Source: Bacillota bacterium
GTDB taxonomy: Bacteria > Bacillota_I > Bacilli_A > Erysipelotrichales > Erysipelotrichaceae
Assembly (NCBI GenBank): GCA_023388995.1
Contig: JAEWFD010000020.1
Span: 62,001 to 126,000 of the forward strand
Length of the DNA: 64,000 bases
Direction of reading: 5' to 3'
Shown here: positions 53,404 through 61,479 of the stretch, in pieces
How the letters are laid out: the number at the start of each line of letters is the position of its first letter
Position numbering within the stretch: position 1 is the first letter of the stretch
The notes under the pieces: generated by a model
The model's database searches: none
Seen by the model: only the letters and a program-made list of their open reading frames with translations
Told to the model about the DNA's origin: nothing
Made by a program: the position numbers and the translations under genes

Positions 53404-54333
53404 ATGAAAGTACTCATTACTTCCAACAGCTTTGGAACGTATGATAACAGCCCACGTCAGCAAATGACTGACCTGGGTTGGGAGTTGATTGAAAACCGCT
53501 ACAAACACATCATGAATGAAGAAGAAATGATGGAAGAAGTAAAAGGGATTGATGCAATCATTCTTGGTTCCGATACCGTCAGTAAAAAAGTACTGGAACA
53601 AGCAGACCGACTGCAGATTATATCGCGCTATGGCGTGGGGATTGACAACATTGATCTCGAAGAAGCAAAACGACGCAACATTGCGGTTACCGTAACCAAA
53701 AACAGCAATTCTGCTGCTGTTGCAGATTATACCTTGGGCTTGATGCTGGCAACTTTGCGGCATATTTGCAGCGTAAACAGCAACCTCAAGCAAGGTGTCT
53801 GGAAAAAAGAAACAGGGCTGGATCTTTGTGATAAAGTCGTAGGTGTGTTTGGCTTGGGATCTATCGGCAAAGAAGTTGTGCAGCGCCTGAAGGGGTTTGG
53901 ATGCACCATTCTGGGCTATGATGCCTTTATTGATGAAACGTATTGCAAGGAACACAATATTACCATGCTTACCCCGGAAGAAATCTTTGCCAAAGCAGAT
54001 GTCATTACTTTGCATATGCCAGGCATGGCAAATGGAGCATCATTCATTGGTGAAAAAGAGCTGCAGCTTATGAAACCGACAACGGTGATTATCAATACGG
54101 CCAGAGCATCCCTGATTGATGAAGAGGCGATCATTAAAGCTTGCACGAAACGGCAGATATATGGCTATGGAACAGATGTATTCGCGAATGAACCGGAAAT
54201 GAACGAAGCATTCCGAACATTGGGAAATGTTGTTGTCAGTCCGCATACTGCGGCGGTCAGTGTAGAAGCAGTAAACAAGATGAGCAGTTTGGCAGTGCAG
54301 AACTTGATTGATTTTTTTGAAAGAAAGGAGTAG
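53404..54333 (+). CDS. D-2-hydroxyacid dehydrogenase (phosphoglycerate dehydrogenase-like)
   Basis: 309 residues. The NAD-binding G-L-G-S-I-G-K-E-V (about 142-150) and the catalytic Arg (N-T-A-R-A-S-L-I-D), Glu (D-V-F-A-N-E-P) and His (S-P-H-T-A-A-V-S) are all present. There is no regulatory ACT domain, so it is not a typical serine-pathway SerA. Inserted between EIID and EIIB genes, it probably oxidises or reduces an aldonate-like intermediate of the imported substrate (inference). Confidence 0.88.
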   Translation: MKVLITSNSFGTYDNSPRQQMTDLGWELIENRYKHIMNEEEMMEEVKGIDAIILGSDTVSKKVLEQADRLQIISRYGVGIDNIDLEEAKRRNIAVTVTKNSNSAAVADYTLGLMLATLRHICSVNSNLKQGVWKKETGLDLCDKVVGVFGLGSIGKEVVQRLKGFGCTILGYDAFIDETYCKEHNITMLTPEEIFAKADVITLHMPGMANGASFIGEKELQLMKPTTVIINTARASLIDEEAIIKACTKRQIYGYGTDVFANEPEMNEAFRTLGNVVVSPHTAAVSVEAVNKMSSLAVQNLIDFFERKE

Positions 54334-54337
54334 TACT

Positions 54338-54811
54338 ATGAAAAATGTAGTTTGGGTACGAATCGACGATCGTCTGATCCATGGCCAAGTTATGACCCAG
54401 TGGATTCAGTATACCTCAGCAAATGAGGTGTTGATTGTTGACGATACCGTTGCTAAGGATTCTTTCTTGCAAATGGTTATGAAATCCAGCGTGCCAAGCA
54501 ATATCGCTTTGAAGGTGCAAACTGTTCAAGATGCGATTAATTATCTGAATGGTGACAAAGGGAATGAACGTATTATCATTTTAGCGAAAACACCGGTTGC
54601 GATTGATCAATTAACTGATGCAGGCGTAAAGCTGGAGGCAGTCAATGTCGGCGGTATTGGTGCAAAAGCAGGAAGAAAACCTTTGTTCAAAAATATTTCT
54701 GTCAGCGAAGAAGAAAAAGAAACGTTCAGAAGATTGGTCGGCAAAGGATTGAATGTGTTCTTCCGCGTGATCACGGGCGATCCGGAAGAGAGCATCGCAA
54801 AATATTTGTAA
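54338..54811 (+). CDS. PTS mannose/fructose/sorbose-family EIIB
   Basis: 157 residues. Phospho-His15 lies in the motif R-I-D-D-R-L-I-H-G-Q-V at the N-terminus. It phosphorylates the sugar during entry through EIIC/EIID. The ATG at 54338 follows the dehydrogenase stop by 4 bp with AAAGGAG. EIIB placed after an enzyme gene and away from EIIA is an uncommon order for this PTS class. Confidence 0.94.
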   Translation: MKNVVWVRIDDRLIHGQVMTQWIQYTSANEVLIVDDTVAKDSFLQMVMKSSVPSNIALKVQTVQDAINYLNGDKGNERIIILAKTPVAIDQLTDAGVKLEAVNVGGIGAKAGRKPLFKNISVSEEEKETFRRLVGKGLNVFFRVITGDPEESIAKYL

Positions 54812-54827
54812 CAGGAGGAAATGAACT

Positions 54828-55475
54828 ATGAATGAAATCGTTACATTCATTGAAGAACATAAAGTAGTTGTCATTTGCCGCGGCATCTATGGAGAAACTT
54901 TGAAAAATCTCATGGATGCTCTTTACAAAGGTGGTATTCGGGTAGTTGAAGTTACCTTTGATCAAGCTGATCCCGCTGCAATTCAAAAGACAGGGGATGC
55001 CATTCGCTTAATTAAGCATAGCTTTCCGGATATGAAGGTTGGATCAGGCACTGCAACGTGCATTGAGCATGTCATTGCCACGAAAGAAGCGGGCGGGGAG
55101 TTTGTATTGTCGCCCAACGTGAATGCAGATGTGATTCGTGCTGCCAAAGCAGCAGGATTGGTGTCCATTCCGGGTGCTATGACTCCGACAGAAATATTGG
55201 CTGCACATGATGCAGGCGCTGATATAGTCAAGATTTTCCCGGCAGGCTGGCTTGGACTGAAGTATCTCAAAGATATCAAGGGTCCAATCAACCATGTCAA
55301 GTTTTTGGCTGCTGCTGGTGTCAGTGAAGAGAACTTCCGCGAATTTTTGGATGCAGGTTACTGCGCCGCAGGAATCAGCGGCCGGCTGATTGACAAGAAG
55401 GTAATTGAAGCAGGTGATTTTGCTGAACTAACAAAGCGGGCAAAAATATTCACGGATATTGCCAAAGCTAAGTAA
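54828..55475 (+). CDS. KDPG/KHG-family aldolase
   Basis: 215 residues, class I aldolase fold. The catalytic Glu is in V-V-E-V-T-F, substrate loops in G-S-G-T-A and L-S-P-N-V, and the Schiff-base Lys135 in I-V-K-I-F-P-A-G. The family cleaves 2-keto-3-deoxy sugar acids (often 6-phosphates) to pyruvate and an aldehyde. In this operon it suggests that the substrate is converted to a 2-keto-3-deoxy acid phosphate. The Salmonella glucosaminate operon pairs a mannose-class PTS with such an aldolase, but its ammonia-lyase partner is not seen here. Confidence 0.9.
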   Translation: MNEIVTFIEEHKVVVICRGIYGETLKNLMDALYKGGIRVVEVTFDQADPAAIQKTGDAIRLIKHSFPDMKVGSGTATCIEHVIATKEAGGEFVLSPNVNADVIRAAKAAGLVSIPGAMTPTEILAAHDAGADIVKIFPAGWLGLKYLKDIKGPINHVKFLAAAGVSEENFREFLDAGYCAAGISGRLIDKKVIEAGDFAELTKRAKIFTDIAKAK

Positions 55476-55523
55476 TACTCGAGACAGCAGATCATGCTGT
55501 CTTGCTTTTATAAAGGAGGAACA

Positions 55524-56702
55524 ATGAAAGCAATCGTATTTGGAGCTGGAAAAATAGCTCGCGGATTTATCGGACAATTATTATATATGAGCGGATTTGC
55601 GATTACGTTTGTGGATGCGAATGTCCAATTGGTAAGCCAATTGCAGGCAGCTAAATCCTATCATGTGTATGTATTAGGCAACGAAGCGCTGGACAGCGAT
55701 GTTGACCGCTTTCAAATTTACCATGTGAGCCAGCAAGAAGAAATTGCCAAGGCATTGCAAGAAGCAGATGTAGCGTTTGTATCCGTGGGCGGAAACAATC
55801 TCGCTAAAATCGGGGCGTGTATCGCTGAGTTGTACAGCAGCTTTGGTATTCCTGATAAAACAATGAATTTTGTAGCGTGTGAGAATTATAAGAATTCCGG
55901 AAAAGTGCTCAGACAAGCAATTGAAGCTGGATTAGATGCAGAATTGCTATCGGCATTTACAAAACAGATCGGAGTAAGCGAAGCAGTGATTATGCGTACT
56001 GCAACGCAGCCAACTGAAGAATTGGCTGCCAAAGAGCCTTTGAATGTATGGGTGCAGGATTTCTGGTATTTACCAATCAATGCGAAATATTTGAAAGGAA
56101 ATTTTCCGGTGATTCAATATACTGATCTGATGGATCAATTCGGGCAGTTTTTGATTCAGAAGATGTATACCAACAATACCAGCAATGCAGTCATTGCCTA
56201 TAATGGCTATCTTCTTGGTTATGATGTACTTGCGGAAGCAGCCAATAGTGCTCCTATTGCGAAATTGCTGGATCAGGTATACGAAGAAATCAATGATCTG
56301 CTGGTTGCTGAGTTAGGGATTGATCGCAGCAAGCAGGAGGCTTTCGCGAAAAAAGCGCGTGCCAAATATACGGATTGGACGATTGTGGACCGTGTTATTC
56401 GCCATGGCAAAGATCCGATTCGAAAACTTGGGCCAGATGACCGGCTGATTGCGCCTGCACGATTGGCCTTGCGTCATGGAATTTATCCAAACACGATTAT
56501 TGATACCATTGCCAAGGCATTGTTTTTTGATGAGATAACAGATGAGGCTGCCCAACAATTGAAACAACTACGGCAAATGCATGGAGTTGAATATGTTTTG
56601 AAAACAATTTGTCAATTGGATGAACAGGAACAACTATATAAGGCGGTAGTAACACGCGTCGCTGAATTAAGGCAAGAAGGGATTCTGACTAGCCATGAGT
56701 AA
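55524..56702 (+). CDS. Mannitol-1-phosphate 5-dehydrogenase-family protein, altered motif (paralogue 1)
   Basis: 392 residues of the polyol-specific long-chain dehydrogenase family. N-terminal NAD fold F-G-A-G-K-I-A-R-G-F-I-G; catalytic region with Lys213 and Asn218 in Q-K-M-Y-T-N-N-T-S-N. The family motif is K-x4-N-x2-H; here the last residue is Asn221 instead of His. Family enzymes interconvert hexitol phosphates and ketose phosphates, and related UxaB/UxuB act on sugar acids. The chosen ATG has AAAGGAGG upstream. It overlaps the second paralogue by 8 bp. Confidence 0.85.
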   Translation: MKAIVFGAGKIARGFIGQLLYMSGFAITFVDANVQLVSQLQAAKSYHVYVLGNEALDSDVDRFQIYHVSQQEEIAKALQEADVAFVSVGGNNLAKIGACIAELYSSFGIPDKTMNFVACENYKNSGKVLRQAIEAGLDAELLSAFTKQIGVSEAVIMRTATQPTEELAAKEPLNVWVQDFWYLPINAKYLKGNFPVIQYTDLMDQFGQFLIQKMYTNNTSNAVIAYNGYLLGYDVLAEAANSAPIAKLLDQVYEEINDLLVAELGIDRSKQEAFAKKARAKYTDWTIVDRVIRHGKDPIRKLGPDDRLIAPARLALRHGIYPNTIIDTIAKALFFDEITDEAAQQLKQLRQMHGVEYVLKTICQLDEQEQLYKAVVTRVAELRQEGILTSHE

Positions 56703-57765
56703 AGTTGTAATTATTGGTGCCGGTCAAACGGGAACCGGATTTATCAATCGGCTATTGTATCTTTCCAAGCAGCCGGTGGTGTTTCTTGATCAAGACGCTG
56801 CTAAGGTAAAGCGGCTGAATGACTTAGGCACTTATACAATATCCTTTGGCAGCCAAACGCGAAGTGATATGGAAGTGGATAACTATACTGCTTTCCATCT
56901 TGCCAGCAAAGAAGCAATGGATGCTCTGGCAGATGCTGATTTGGTTTTTACGAGTATAGGCGAACAGAATTTGCCAAGCTTGATACCCGTATTTGAGCAA
57001 TCGTTGCAGCAAAGAACGGACAAACCTTTGCAAATTATAACAGCGGAGAATGGTGTAAGCCCCAAGCGCAAGCTAGAGTCTTTGTTGAAGGATTCACGCG
57101 TGCGGTTAAGTGAAGCGATCATTTTTTGCACGACAGTCTATCATCAGGATACGCTGCATTTGATCAGCGAAAATTTGGATTGGATTCCCTACGACAGCAA
57201 GCCATTGGAAGAGCGGCTTTCATATATCGGCTTTGAAGCATATGATACATTCCATGATCTTTTGGAGCGTAAGATCTTTACTTACAATTGTTTAAGTGCG
57301 GTGGTTGCTTATGCAGGCGAACATAAAGGATATACAAACTATGCCGAAGCAGCAAATGACAGCGAAATCCTGCATCTTATGAATCAAATCCGAGAACGCA
57401 TTGATCTTGCGATCAGCCAAAAATTTCAGATTTCCCTGGAAGAACAACAAGCGTTTTCGCTGATGGCAATCCGTAAATTCACAAACCGTGCAATTGTGGA
57501 TACCATTGACCGGAATGTCCGTGATGTTGAACGAAAGCTTGGCAAGCAGGAACGCATCGTAGCGCCCTTGCGGATCTTGGCAGACTATAACTTAGCATCT
57601 TCGGAACTGCTGTATGTTGCTGCGCTTGCGGTCGCCTATGGACAGAAAACCGATACGTTAGCCAGAACATCAGATATATATGATGCCTACTTTGGAGAAC
57701 TGCCGCCGCTTTGGGTCGCAGAGATAAAAAAACACGTCATACAAATTACGGGAGTCATTATATGA
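56695..57765 (+). CDS. Mannitol-1-phosphate 5-dehydrogenase-family protein, altered motif (paralogue 2)
   Basis: 356 residues of the same family. NAD fold V-I-I-G-A-G-Q-T-G-T-G-F; catalytic Lys193 and Asn198 in R-K-I-F-T-Y-N-C-L-S. The motif His is replaced by Ser201. It is shorter than paralogue 1 and clearly diverged, so the two may act on different intermediates or form a hetero-oligomer (inference). The stop overlaps the transaldolase-like gene in ATGA. Confidence 0.85.
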   Translation: MSKVVIIGAGQTGTGFINRLLYLSKQPVVFLDQDAAKVKRLNDLGTYTISFGSQTRSDMEVDNYTAFHLASKEAMDALADADLVFTSIGEQNLPSLIPVFEQSLQQRTDKPLQIITAENGVSPKRKLESLLKDSRVRLSEAIIFCTTVYHQDTLHLISENLDWIPYDSKPLEERLSYIGFEAYDTFHDLLERKIFTYNCLSAVVAYAGEHKGYTNYAEAANDSEILHLMNQIRERIDLAISQKFQISLEEQQAFSLMAIRKFTNRAIVDTIDRNVRDVERKLGKQERIVAPLRILADYNLASSELLYVAALAVAYGQKTDTLARTSDIYDAYFGELPPLWVAEIKKHVIQITGVII

Positions 57766-58409
57766 ACCTGTTTCTAGATAGTGCCAGTCCTAAAATAACA
57801 GATTATATTGCAACCTTTAATCTGCAAGGGGCTACATCAAATCCTACGATTTTGCTGAGAGATCAATCCTCTGTTGAGAACTTTGTCAGCCGTGTTCCAA
57901 AACATAAAAAGTACTTTGTCCAGCTGATTGCGGCTGATGCTGAGCAGATGCTGGCAGATGCGAAGCAGCTGCGGCAGCTCTATCCGGAAGTGATCGTGAA
58001 AGTGCCTGCAACCAGACAAGGCTTGGCAGTTATCAAACAATTAACGGATCTGCGTATTCCTGTTTTAGCTACTGCTATTTACAGCTTTGAACAGGCAATC
58101 ATTGCAGCGAATTGCGGTGCATCTTATGTGGCTCCTTATGTAAATCGAATGTGCAATGAAGGATTTGACGGGGTTGCTGTAACCAAACAAATTCAAACGG
58201 CATTCCGCAATAACAACGAAAAGTGCCAAGTTCTGGCAGCAAGCTTTTCCAATATTCACCAAATCAATCAATTGATTGAATTTGGCATTGATGCAATCAC
58301 GATACCATTAAATTTATTTGAGCTATACATTGCGAATGAGAAAGCAAAGCATGCAGTAGATCAGTTTGCAAAAGACTGGAATGAATTGTCAGCTATCTTG
58401 AGCAAATAG
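57762..58409 (+). CDS. Transaldolase-like fructose-6-phosphate aldolase (TalC/FSA family)
   Basis: 215 residues, the short transaldolase class. N-terminal M-N-L-F-L-D-S-A, G-A-T-S-N-P-T-I-L, the Schiff-base Lys in V-I-V-K-V-P-A-T, and A-T-A-I-Y-S-F-E-Q-A. Enzymes of this size cleave ketose phosphates to dihydroxyacetone (or similar) and an aldose phosphate, or act as transaldolase. It is the last gene of the operon. Having both this and the KDPG-type aldolase in one operon is notable. Confidence 0.88.
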   Translation: MNLFLDSASPKITDYIATFNLQGATSNPTILLRDQSSVENFVSRVPKHKKYFVQLIAADAEQMLADAKQLRQLYPEVIVKVPATRQGLAVIKQLTDLRIPVLATAIYSFEQAIIAANCGASYVAPYVNRMCNEGFDGVAVTKQIQTAFRNNNEKCQVLAASFSNIHQINQLIEFGIDAITIPLNLFELYIANEKAKHAVDQFAKDWNELSAILSK

Positions 58410-58445
58410 CTAGCATAAAGATTGCAGTAAATGAGAAATAAAAAC

Positions 58446-58471
58446 AAAAGGCGAAGTTAATTCGTCCTTTT
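58446..58471. terminator. Bidirectional terminator between converging operons
   Basis: AAAAGGCGAA (58446-58455), 5-nt loop, TTCG-T-CCTTTT (58461-58471) with a one-base bulge, flanked by A-runs and T-runs. It serves the PTS operon and possibly the leftward flavin gene. Confidence 0.7.
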
Positions 58472-58546
58472 GCTGTTTCTGAAGTTGAACTGAATAATCC
58501 GGTAACAATAATATTTGCTTAAAACAAAACAGGAGTTCTGTCAAAA

Positions 58547-59044
58547 TTAGTCTGCTGATATATGGATATTTTCCCTTATAGTACTTGTATCATAATAGTC
58601 TCGATAAGCAGTTTGCTGTATCAGATCCAAGAAGTCGCGATATGGTTTTTTGTTTTCATAACCCCATACTGTAATGAATGAAGGAATGACTTCGATCACT
58701 GTTTCATTGGTCATTTTAGAGTATTGCTCAAAGGAACCAGGATGTGTTTTTTGGAATTGAAGCAGAAATGCGCTGTTTTCATGGTCATAAGGATGTCCAG
58801 CAATGCAGGCTGTTCCTTCAATTTGGATCTGATCGATGCACAAAGCTACACGGGGGTTTGCTTGTATTTGTTCAAACTTTAGAAAAGCGGTGTCTGTTTG
58901 AAATGCGAATACTTCGCCAAGGATGACATAACTAACAGTTCTGGCAGTAACGCGGTCGGCTGCCGCAGTCGCGATCACAAGGTGCCGCTTAGAAGACAAG
59001 TATTGAAATACATCAGCTTTTAATTGTTGAAAATTGAGTTGCAT
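58547..59044 (-). CDS. Pyridoxamine-5'-phosphate-oxidase-like flavin split-barrel protein
   Basis: 165 residues. H-L-V-I-A-T-A, V-T-A-R-T-V-S-Y-V-I and N-P-R-V-A-L-C-I-D are typical of the FMN-binding split-barrel fold. Such small proteins bind FMN, F420 or heme and often act as nitroreductases or detoxification enzymes. Substrate unknown. It is divergent from a TetR-flavodoxin operon across 155 bp and may share its control. Confidence 0.82.
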   Translation of the reverse strand: MQLNFQQLKADVFQYLSSKRHLVIATAAADRVTARTVSYVILGEVFAFQTDTAFLKFEQIQANPRVALCIDQIQIEGTACIAGHPYDHENSAFLLQFQKTHPGSFEQYSKMTNETVIEVIPSFITVWGYENKKPYRDFLDLIQQTAYRDYYDTSTIRENIHISAD

Positions 59045-59122
59045 GCTATCACCATCCTGCCTGTATTATAGCACCAAAATGGTTATGAACAATACTAGTA
59101 CAAAGCAACTTTGATGGTTAGA

Positions 59123-59190
59123 TTGACAAATAAAAAAATATCTCATATACTTTATTAAACGTTGTTTAATAATATTACGTTGTTTAATAA
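59123..59190 (+). promoter_or_regulatory. Promoter and tandem TetR operator of the flavin operon
   Basis: TTGACA (59123-59128), 17 nt, TATACT (59146-59151). Immediately downstream TTATTAAAC (59152-59160), 3 nt, GTTTAATAA (59164-59172) is a perfect 9-bp inverted repeat. ACGTTGTTTAATAA occurs twice, at 59159-59172 and 59177-59190, an 18-bp period. A bound TetR protein here would block the start of its own operon. Confidence 0.8.
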
Positions 59191-59199
59191 AGGAGATTT

Positions 59200-59832
59200 A
59201 TGGAGCCAAAGAAACGAAGAGAGCAGGAAGCTGCTGTTATGAAAGAGCTGATATTGGATACGGCAGCCAGATTGATTGCTCAAAAGGGAACTGATCAACT
59301 GTCAATCCGTAAAATCGCAGCAGAAATTGGCTATACGCCTGGCATTATCTATCACTACTTTCAAAATAAGGATGATATTATAAGCCAATGTATGCAGCAG
59401 GGGTATCGGCGAGTTGTCCAAGCGGTCAGTTTGCCTGTGTCTTCCGAGATTGATCCCGTCGAGGAATTGCAAGCCATGACAAAACGGTATATGCAAAATG
59501 CATTGGAGATGGGAGATCAATTTATACGGATGCATCTGAGCCAATCGGCAGATGTGCAACAGTATACAACCTTTCTTCACGCAGGGGCAGCGATGGAAAA
59601 GTCTGCTTTAAAGCAGCTTTATGATTGCCTGGCAAGAATGCACCGGATTGCAGGTGAGCCATTGCATCCGCAACTGGAAATGCTGGCACAGCTGATTGCT
59701 TCTTCTACCTTTGGCGTGATTAGCAAACTGGTGGCAGAAAAGGGTGTTCCGGTCCAGCAACAAGAAGCATTAATTGAATATTTTGCGGATATTGTAGTAG
59801 TGGAAATGGCCAAAGGAGGGCTAGGGAAATGA
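59200..59832 (+). CDS. TetR-family repressor of the flavin operon
   Basis: 210 residues. TetR HTH: D-T-A-A-R-L-I-A-Q-K-G, L-S-I-R-K-I-A-A-E-I-G-Y-T-P-G-I-I-Y-H-Y-F (about 35-55), then a helical ligand domain. The AAAGGAG site overlaps the end of the second operator repeat. It overlaps the next gene by 4 bp. Autoregulation is the natural reading of the tandem operator. Confidence 0.92.
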   Translation: MEPKKRREQEAAVMKELILDTAARLIAQKGTDQLSIRKIAAEIGYTPGIIYHYFQNKDDIISQCMQQGYRRVVQAVSLPVSSEIDPVEELQAMTKRYMQNALEMGDQFIRMHLSQSADVQQYTTFLHAGAAMEKSALKQLYDCLARMHRIAGEPLHPQLEMLAQLIASSTFGVISKLVAEKGVPVQQQEALIEYFADIVVVEMAKGGLGK

Positions 59833-60236
59833 AGCGTAGAAGAAGATGGGTTCGCATCTTGGCAGTGATTGTTGTTGGCATATGCAGTGTGGTGCTGCTG
59901 GCCGGATTTTATTTAACACGAGGCCTATCCGCCGGAAACAAATTGATCATTGCACCATTGTCTTTAAATACTGTTGCAGACGGGGAATATACCGGCCGGC
60001 ATACAGCAGGCCGCTGGACATGTGAAGTGCTGGTTGTTGTCAAGGATCATCAGATTGTTGCACTTGATCTATTGCAGGATGTGGCGATTCCGATGGAAGG
60101 TTTGCATGAATATGTCTTTGAACAGGTTATGGCCCATCAAGACACAAGCATTGATGTCAAAGCTCAAGCAACTGTCACAAGCAAAGCGTATTTGAAGGCG
60201 ATCGAACAAGCATTGCAAGAAAAGGGGACTAAGTAA
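59829..60236 (+). CDS. Membrane-anchored FMN-binding-domain protein
   Basis: 135 residues: a basic start, one helix (about 9-29) and an extracytoplasmic FMN_bind-type domain with A-D-G-E-Y-T-G-R, V-V-V-K-D-H-Q-I-V-A-L and the C-terminal A-Q-A-T-V-T-S-K-A-Y. In RnfG/NosR-type domains the Thr of S-G-A-T-x-T-S carries covalent FMN; here Ser-Gly is replaced by Ala-Gln while the Thr stays. Flavinylation is therefore uncertain. The next gene starts at the adjacent base and encodes a flavodoxin. Confidence 0.78.
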   Translation: MKRRRRWVRILAVIVVGICSVVLLAGFYLTRGLSAGNKLIIAPLSLNTVADGEYTGRHTAGRWTCEVLVVVKDHQIVALDLLQDVAIPMEGLHEYVFEQVMAHQDTSIDVKAQATVTSKAYLKAIEQALQEKGTK

Positions 60237-60716
60237 ATGGCAAAAACAGCAGTGATATTCAGTACCAAGCATGGGTGTGCGAAACAATGTGCAACATTGC
60301 TTCAAGAACATCTTCGAAATTCAGCAGATTTGCTTCAACTTGGAAAAGATGCTATTCATCTGGCAAACTATGACCAAGTCATTTTGGGCAGTTCCATTTA
60401 TGTAGGGACAATTCAGAAGGAAATGAAGCAGTTTTGCGAAGAGAACAAAGAACAGCTCCTGCGCAAGAAATTGGCATTCTATACTTGCGGGATGCAAGAA
60501 GGACAATCTGCGAAAGAACAGCTAGCGGCTAACTATCCGGCAGATTTGCTCGCCCATGCAGTAGTCAGCGAACCTTTTGGAGGCAGGCTGCACATGCAAG
60601 ATATGCGGTGGTGGGAAAAGCTGGTAATTCGTATTGTGATGAAAACGACAGATGATCAAGATCGCGTTGATCCAGCAGCAATTAAGGCCTTTGCCAAGGT
60701 GTGGAATTATTCATAA
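60237..60716 (+). CDS. Flavodoxin-domain protein (HemG-like)
   Basis: 159 residues. N-terminal phosphate loop F-S-T-K-H-G-C-A-K-Q, then L-G-S-S-I-Y-V-G and F-Y-T-C-G-M-Q, the pattern of flavodoxin_5 proteins related to menaquinone-dependent protoporphyrinogen oxidase HemG. No heme-synthesis genes are near. With the preceding FMN_bind protein it looks like a small flavin electron-transfer unit under TetR control. Confidence 0.85.
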   Translation: MAKTAVIFSTKHGCAKQCATLLQEHLRNSADLLQLGKDAIHLANYDQVILGSSIYVGTIQKEMKQFCEENKEQLLRKKLAFYTCGMQEGQSAKEQLAANYPADLLAHAVVSEPFGGRLHMQDMRWWEKLVIRIVMKTTDDQDRVDPAAIKAFAKVWNYS

Positions 60717-60730
60717 GACAGGTTTTGTGC

Positions 60731-60753
60731 AAACAAAGCTTGTTTCTTTTTTT
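60731..60753 (+). terminator. Terminator after the flavin operon
   Basis: AAACAA (60731-60736), AGC loop, TTGTTT (60740-60745), C, then T7. Confidence 0.8.
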
Positions 60754-60810
60754 ATGAGGAAGTATATTTTTTTCGGAACTTTTGGTATATAATAACTACG
60801 GAGAAAAATA

Positions 60811-61464
60811 ATGGAATACATGTACAATTATCTACACAATACCGATATTTACATTCACCAGCGTAAGGATATGTTCCGCATTAATACAGACACTACTTTG
60901 CTGGGAGAATTCATGAATATTCGCACCAATGAAACAGTGCTGGATGTTGGAACCAATAATGGAGCACTGCTGTTATATGCTTCACGTTTTGCACCATCCC
61001 ACCTTGTGGGAATTGATGTTTTTCAGGAAGCCTGCGATCTGGCGACCCAAAATCTCAGCGCCAATCAGATTTCGTCTTTTGCTATTTTCCAAAGCCCCGT
61101 GCAAGCATTTGTTCATGATCCATTTGATGTCGTTGTCTGTAACCCTCCATATTTTCCGTGCTCGGAACATGTGAATGAAAATAAATTTTTGCGTGTTGCC
61201 CGCCACGAAGTGGCTTTGACACTGGAAGAACTAGCAGAACACAGCAGCCGCCTCTTGAAGGAACATGGCCGCTTTTATCTGGTGCATCGCAGCAACCGCT
61301 TAGTTGATTTGATGAAAGCGCTGGATGCTTGTAAAATGGGCGTGCAGGATGTCTGCTTTGTTTTTGATGAACAAAAAGAACATGCGACAGCAATACTGAT
61401 AGAAGCAATCAAGGGCTATGACCATAAGGTGCAAGTCCGCAAACCAATTGTGATAACGCGATAA
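60811..61464 (+). CDS. TrmN6-like tRNA1(Val) adenine-N6 methyltransferase
   Basis: 217 residues. The SAM-binding V-L-D-V-G-T-N-N-G-A (about 43-52) and the N6-adenine methyltransferase motif C-N-P-P-Y-F (about 111-116) are present. Family members (YfiC/YabB) modify A37 of tRNA1-Val. It is somewhat shorter than the Bacillus YabB-type enzymes. TATAAT lies about 20 bp upstream of the ATG. mrnC follows after 15 bp. Confidence 0.88.
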   Translation: MEYMYNYLHNTDIYIHQRKDMFRINTDTTLLGEFMNIRTNETVLDVGTNNGALLLYASRFAPSHLVGIDVFQEACDLATQNLSANQISSFAIFQSPVQAFVHDPFDVVVCNPPYFPCSEHVNENKFLRVARHEVALTLEELAEHSSRLLKEHGRFYLVHRSNRLVDLMKALDACKMGVQDVCFVFDEQKEHATAILIEAIKGYDHKVQVRKPIVITR

Positions 61465-61479
61465 AAAGGAAGCGATACT

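Noticed and set aside
53344..54015. 223-codon open frame antisense to the hydroxyacid dehydrogenase
   Set aside because: Opposite a gene with complete catalytic motifs; its translation looks non-biological.
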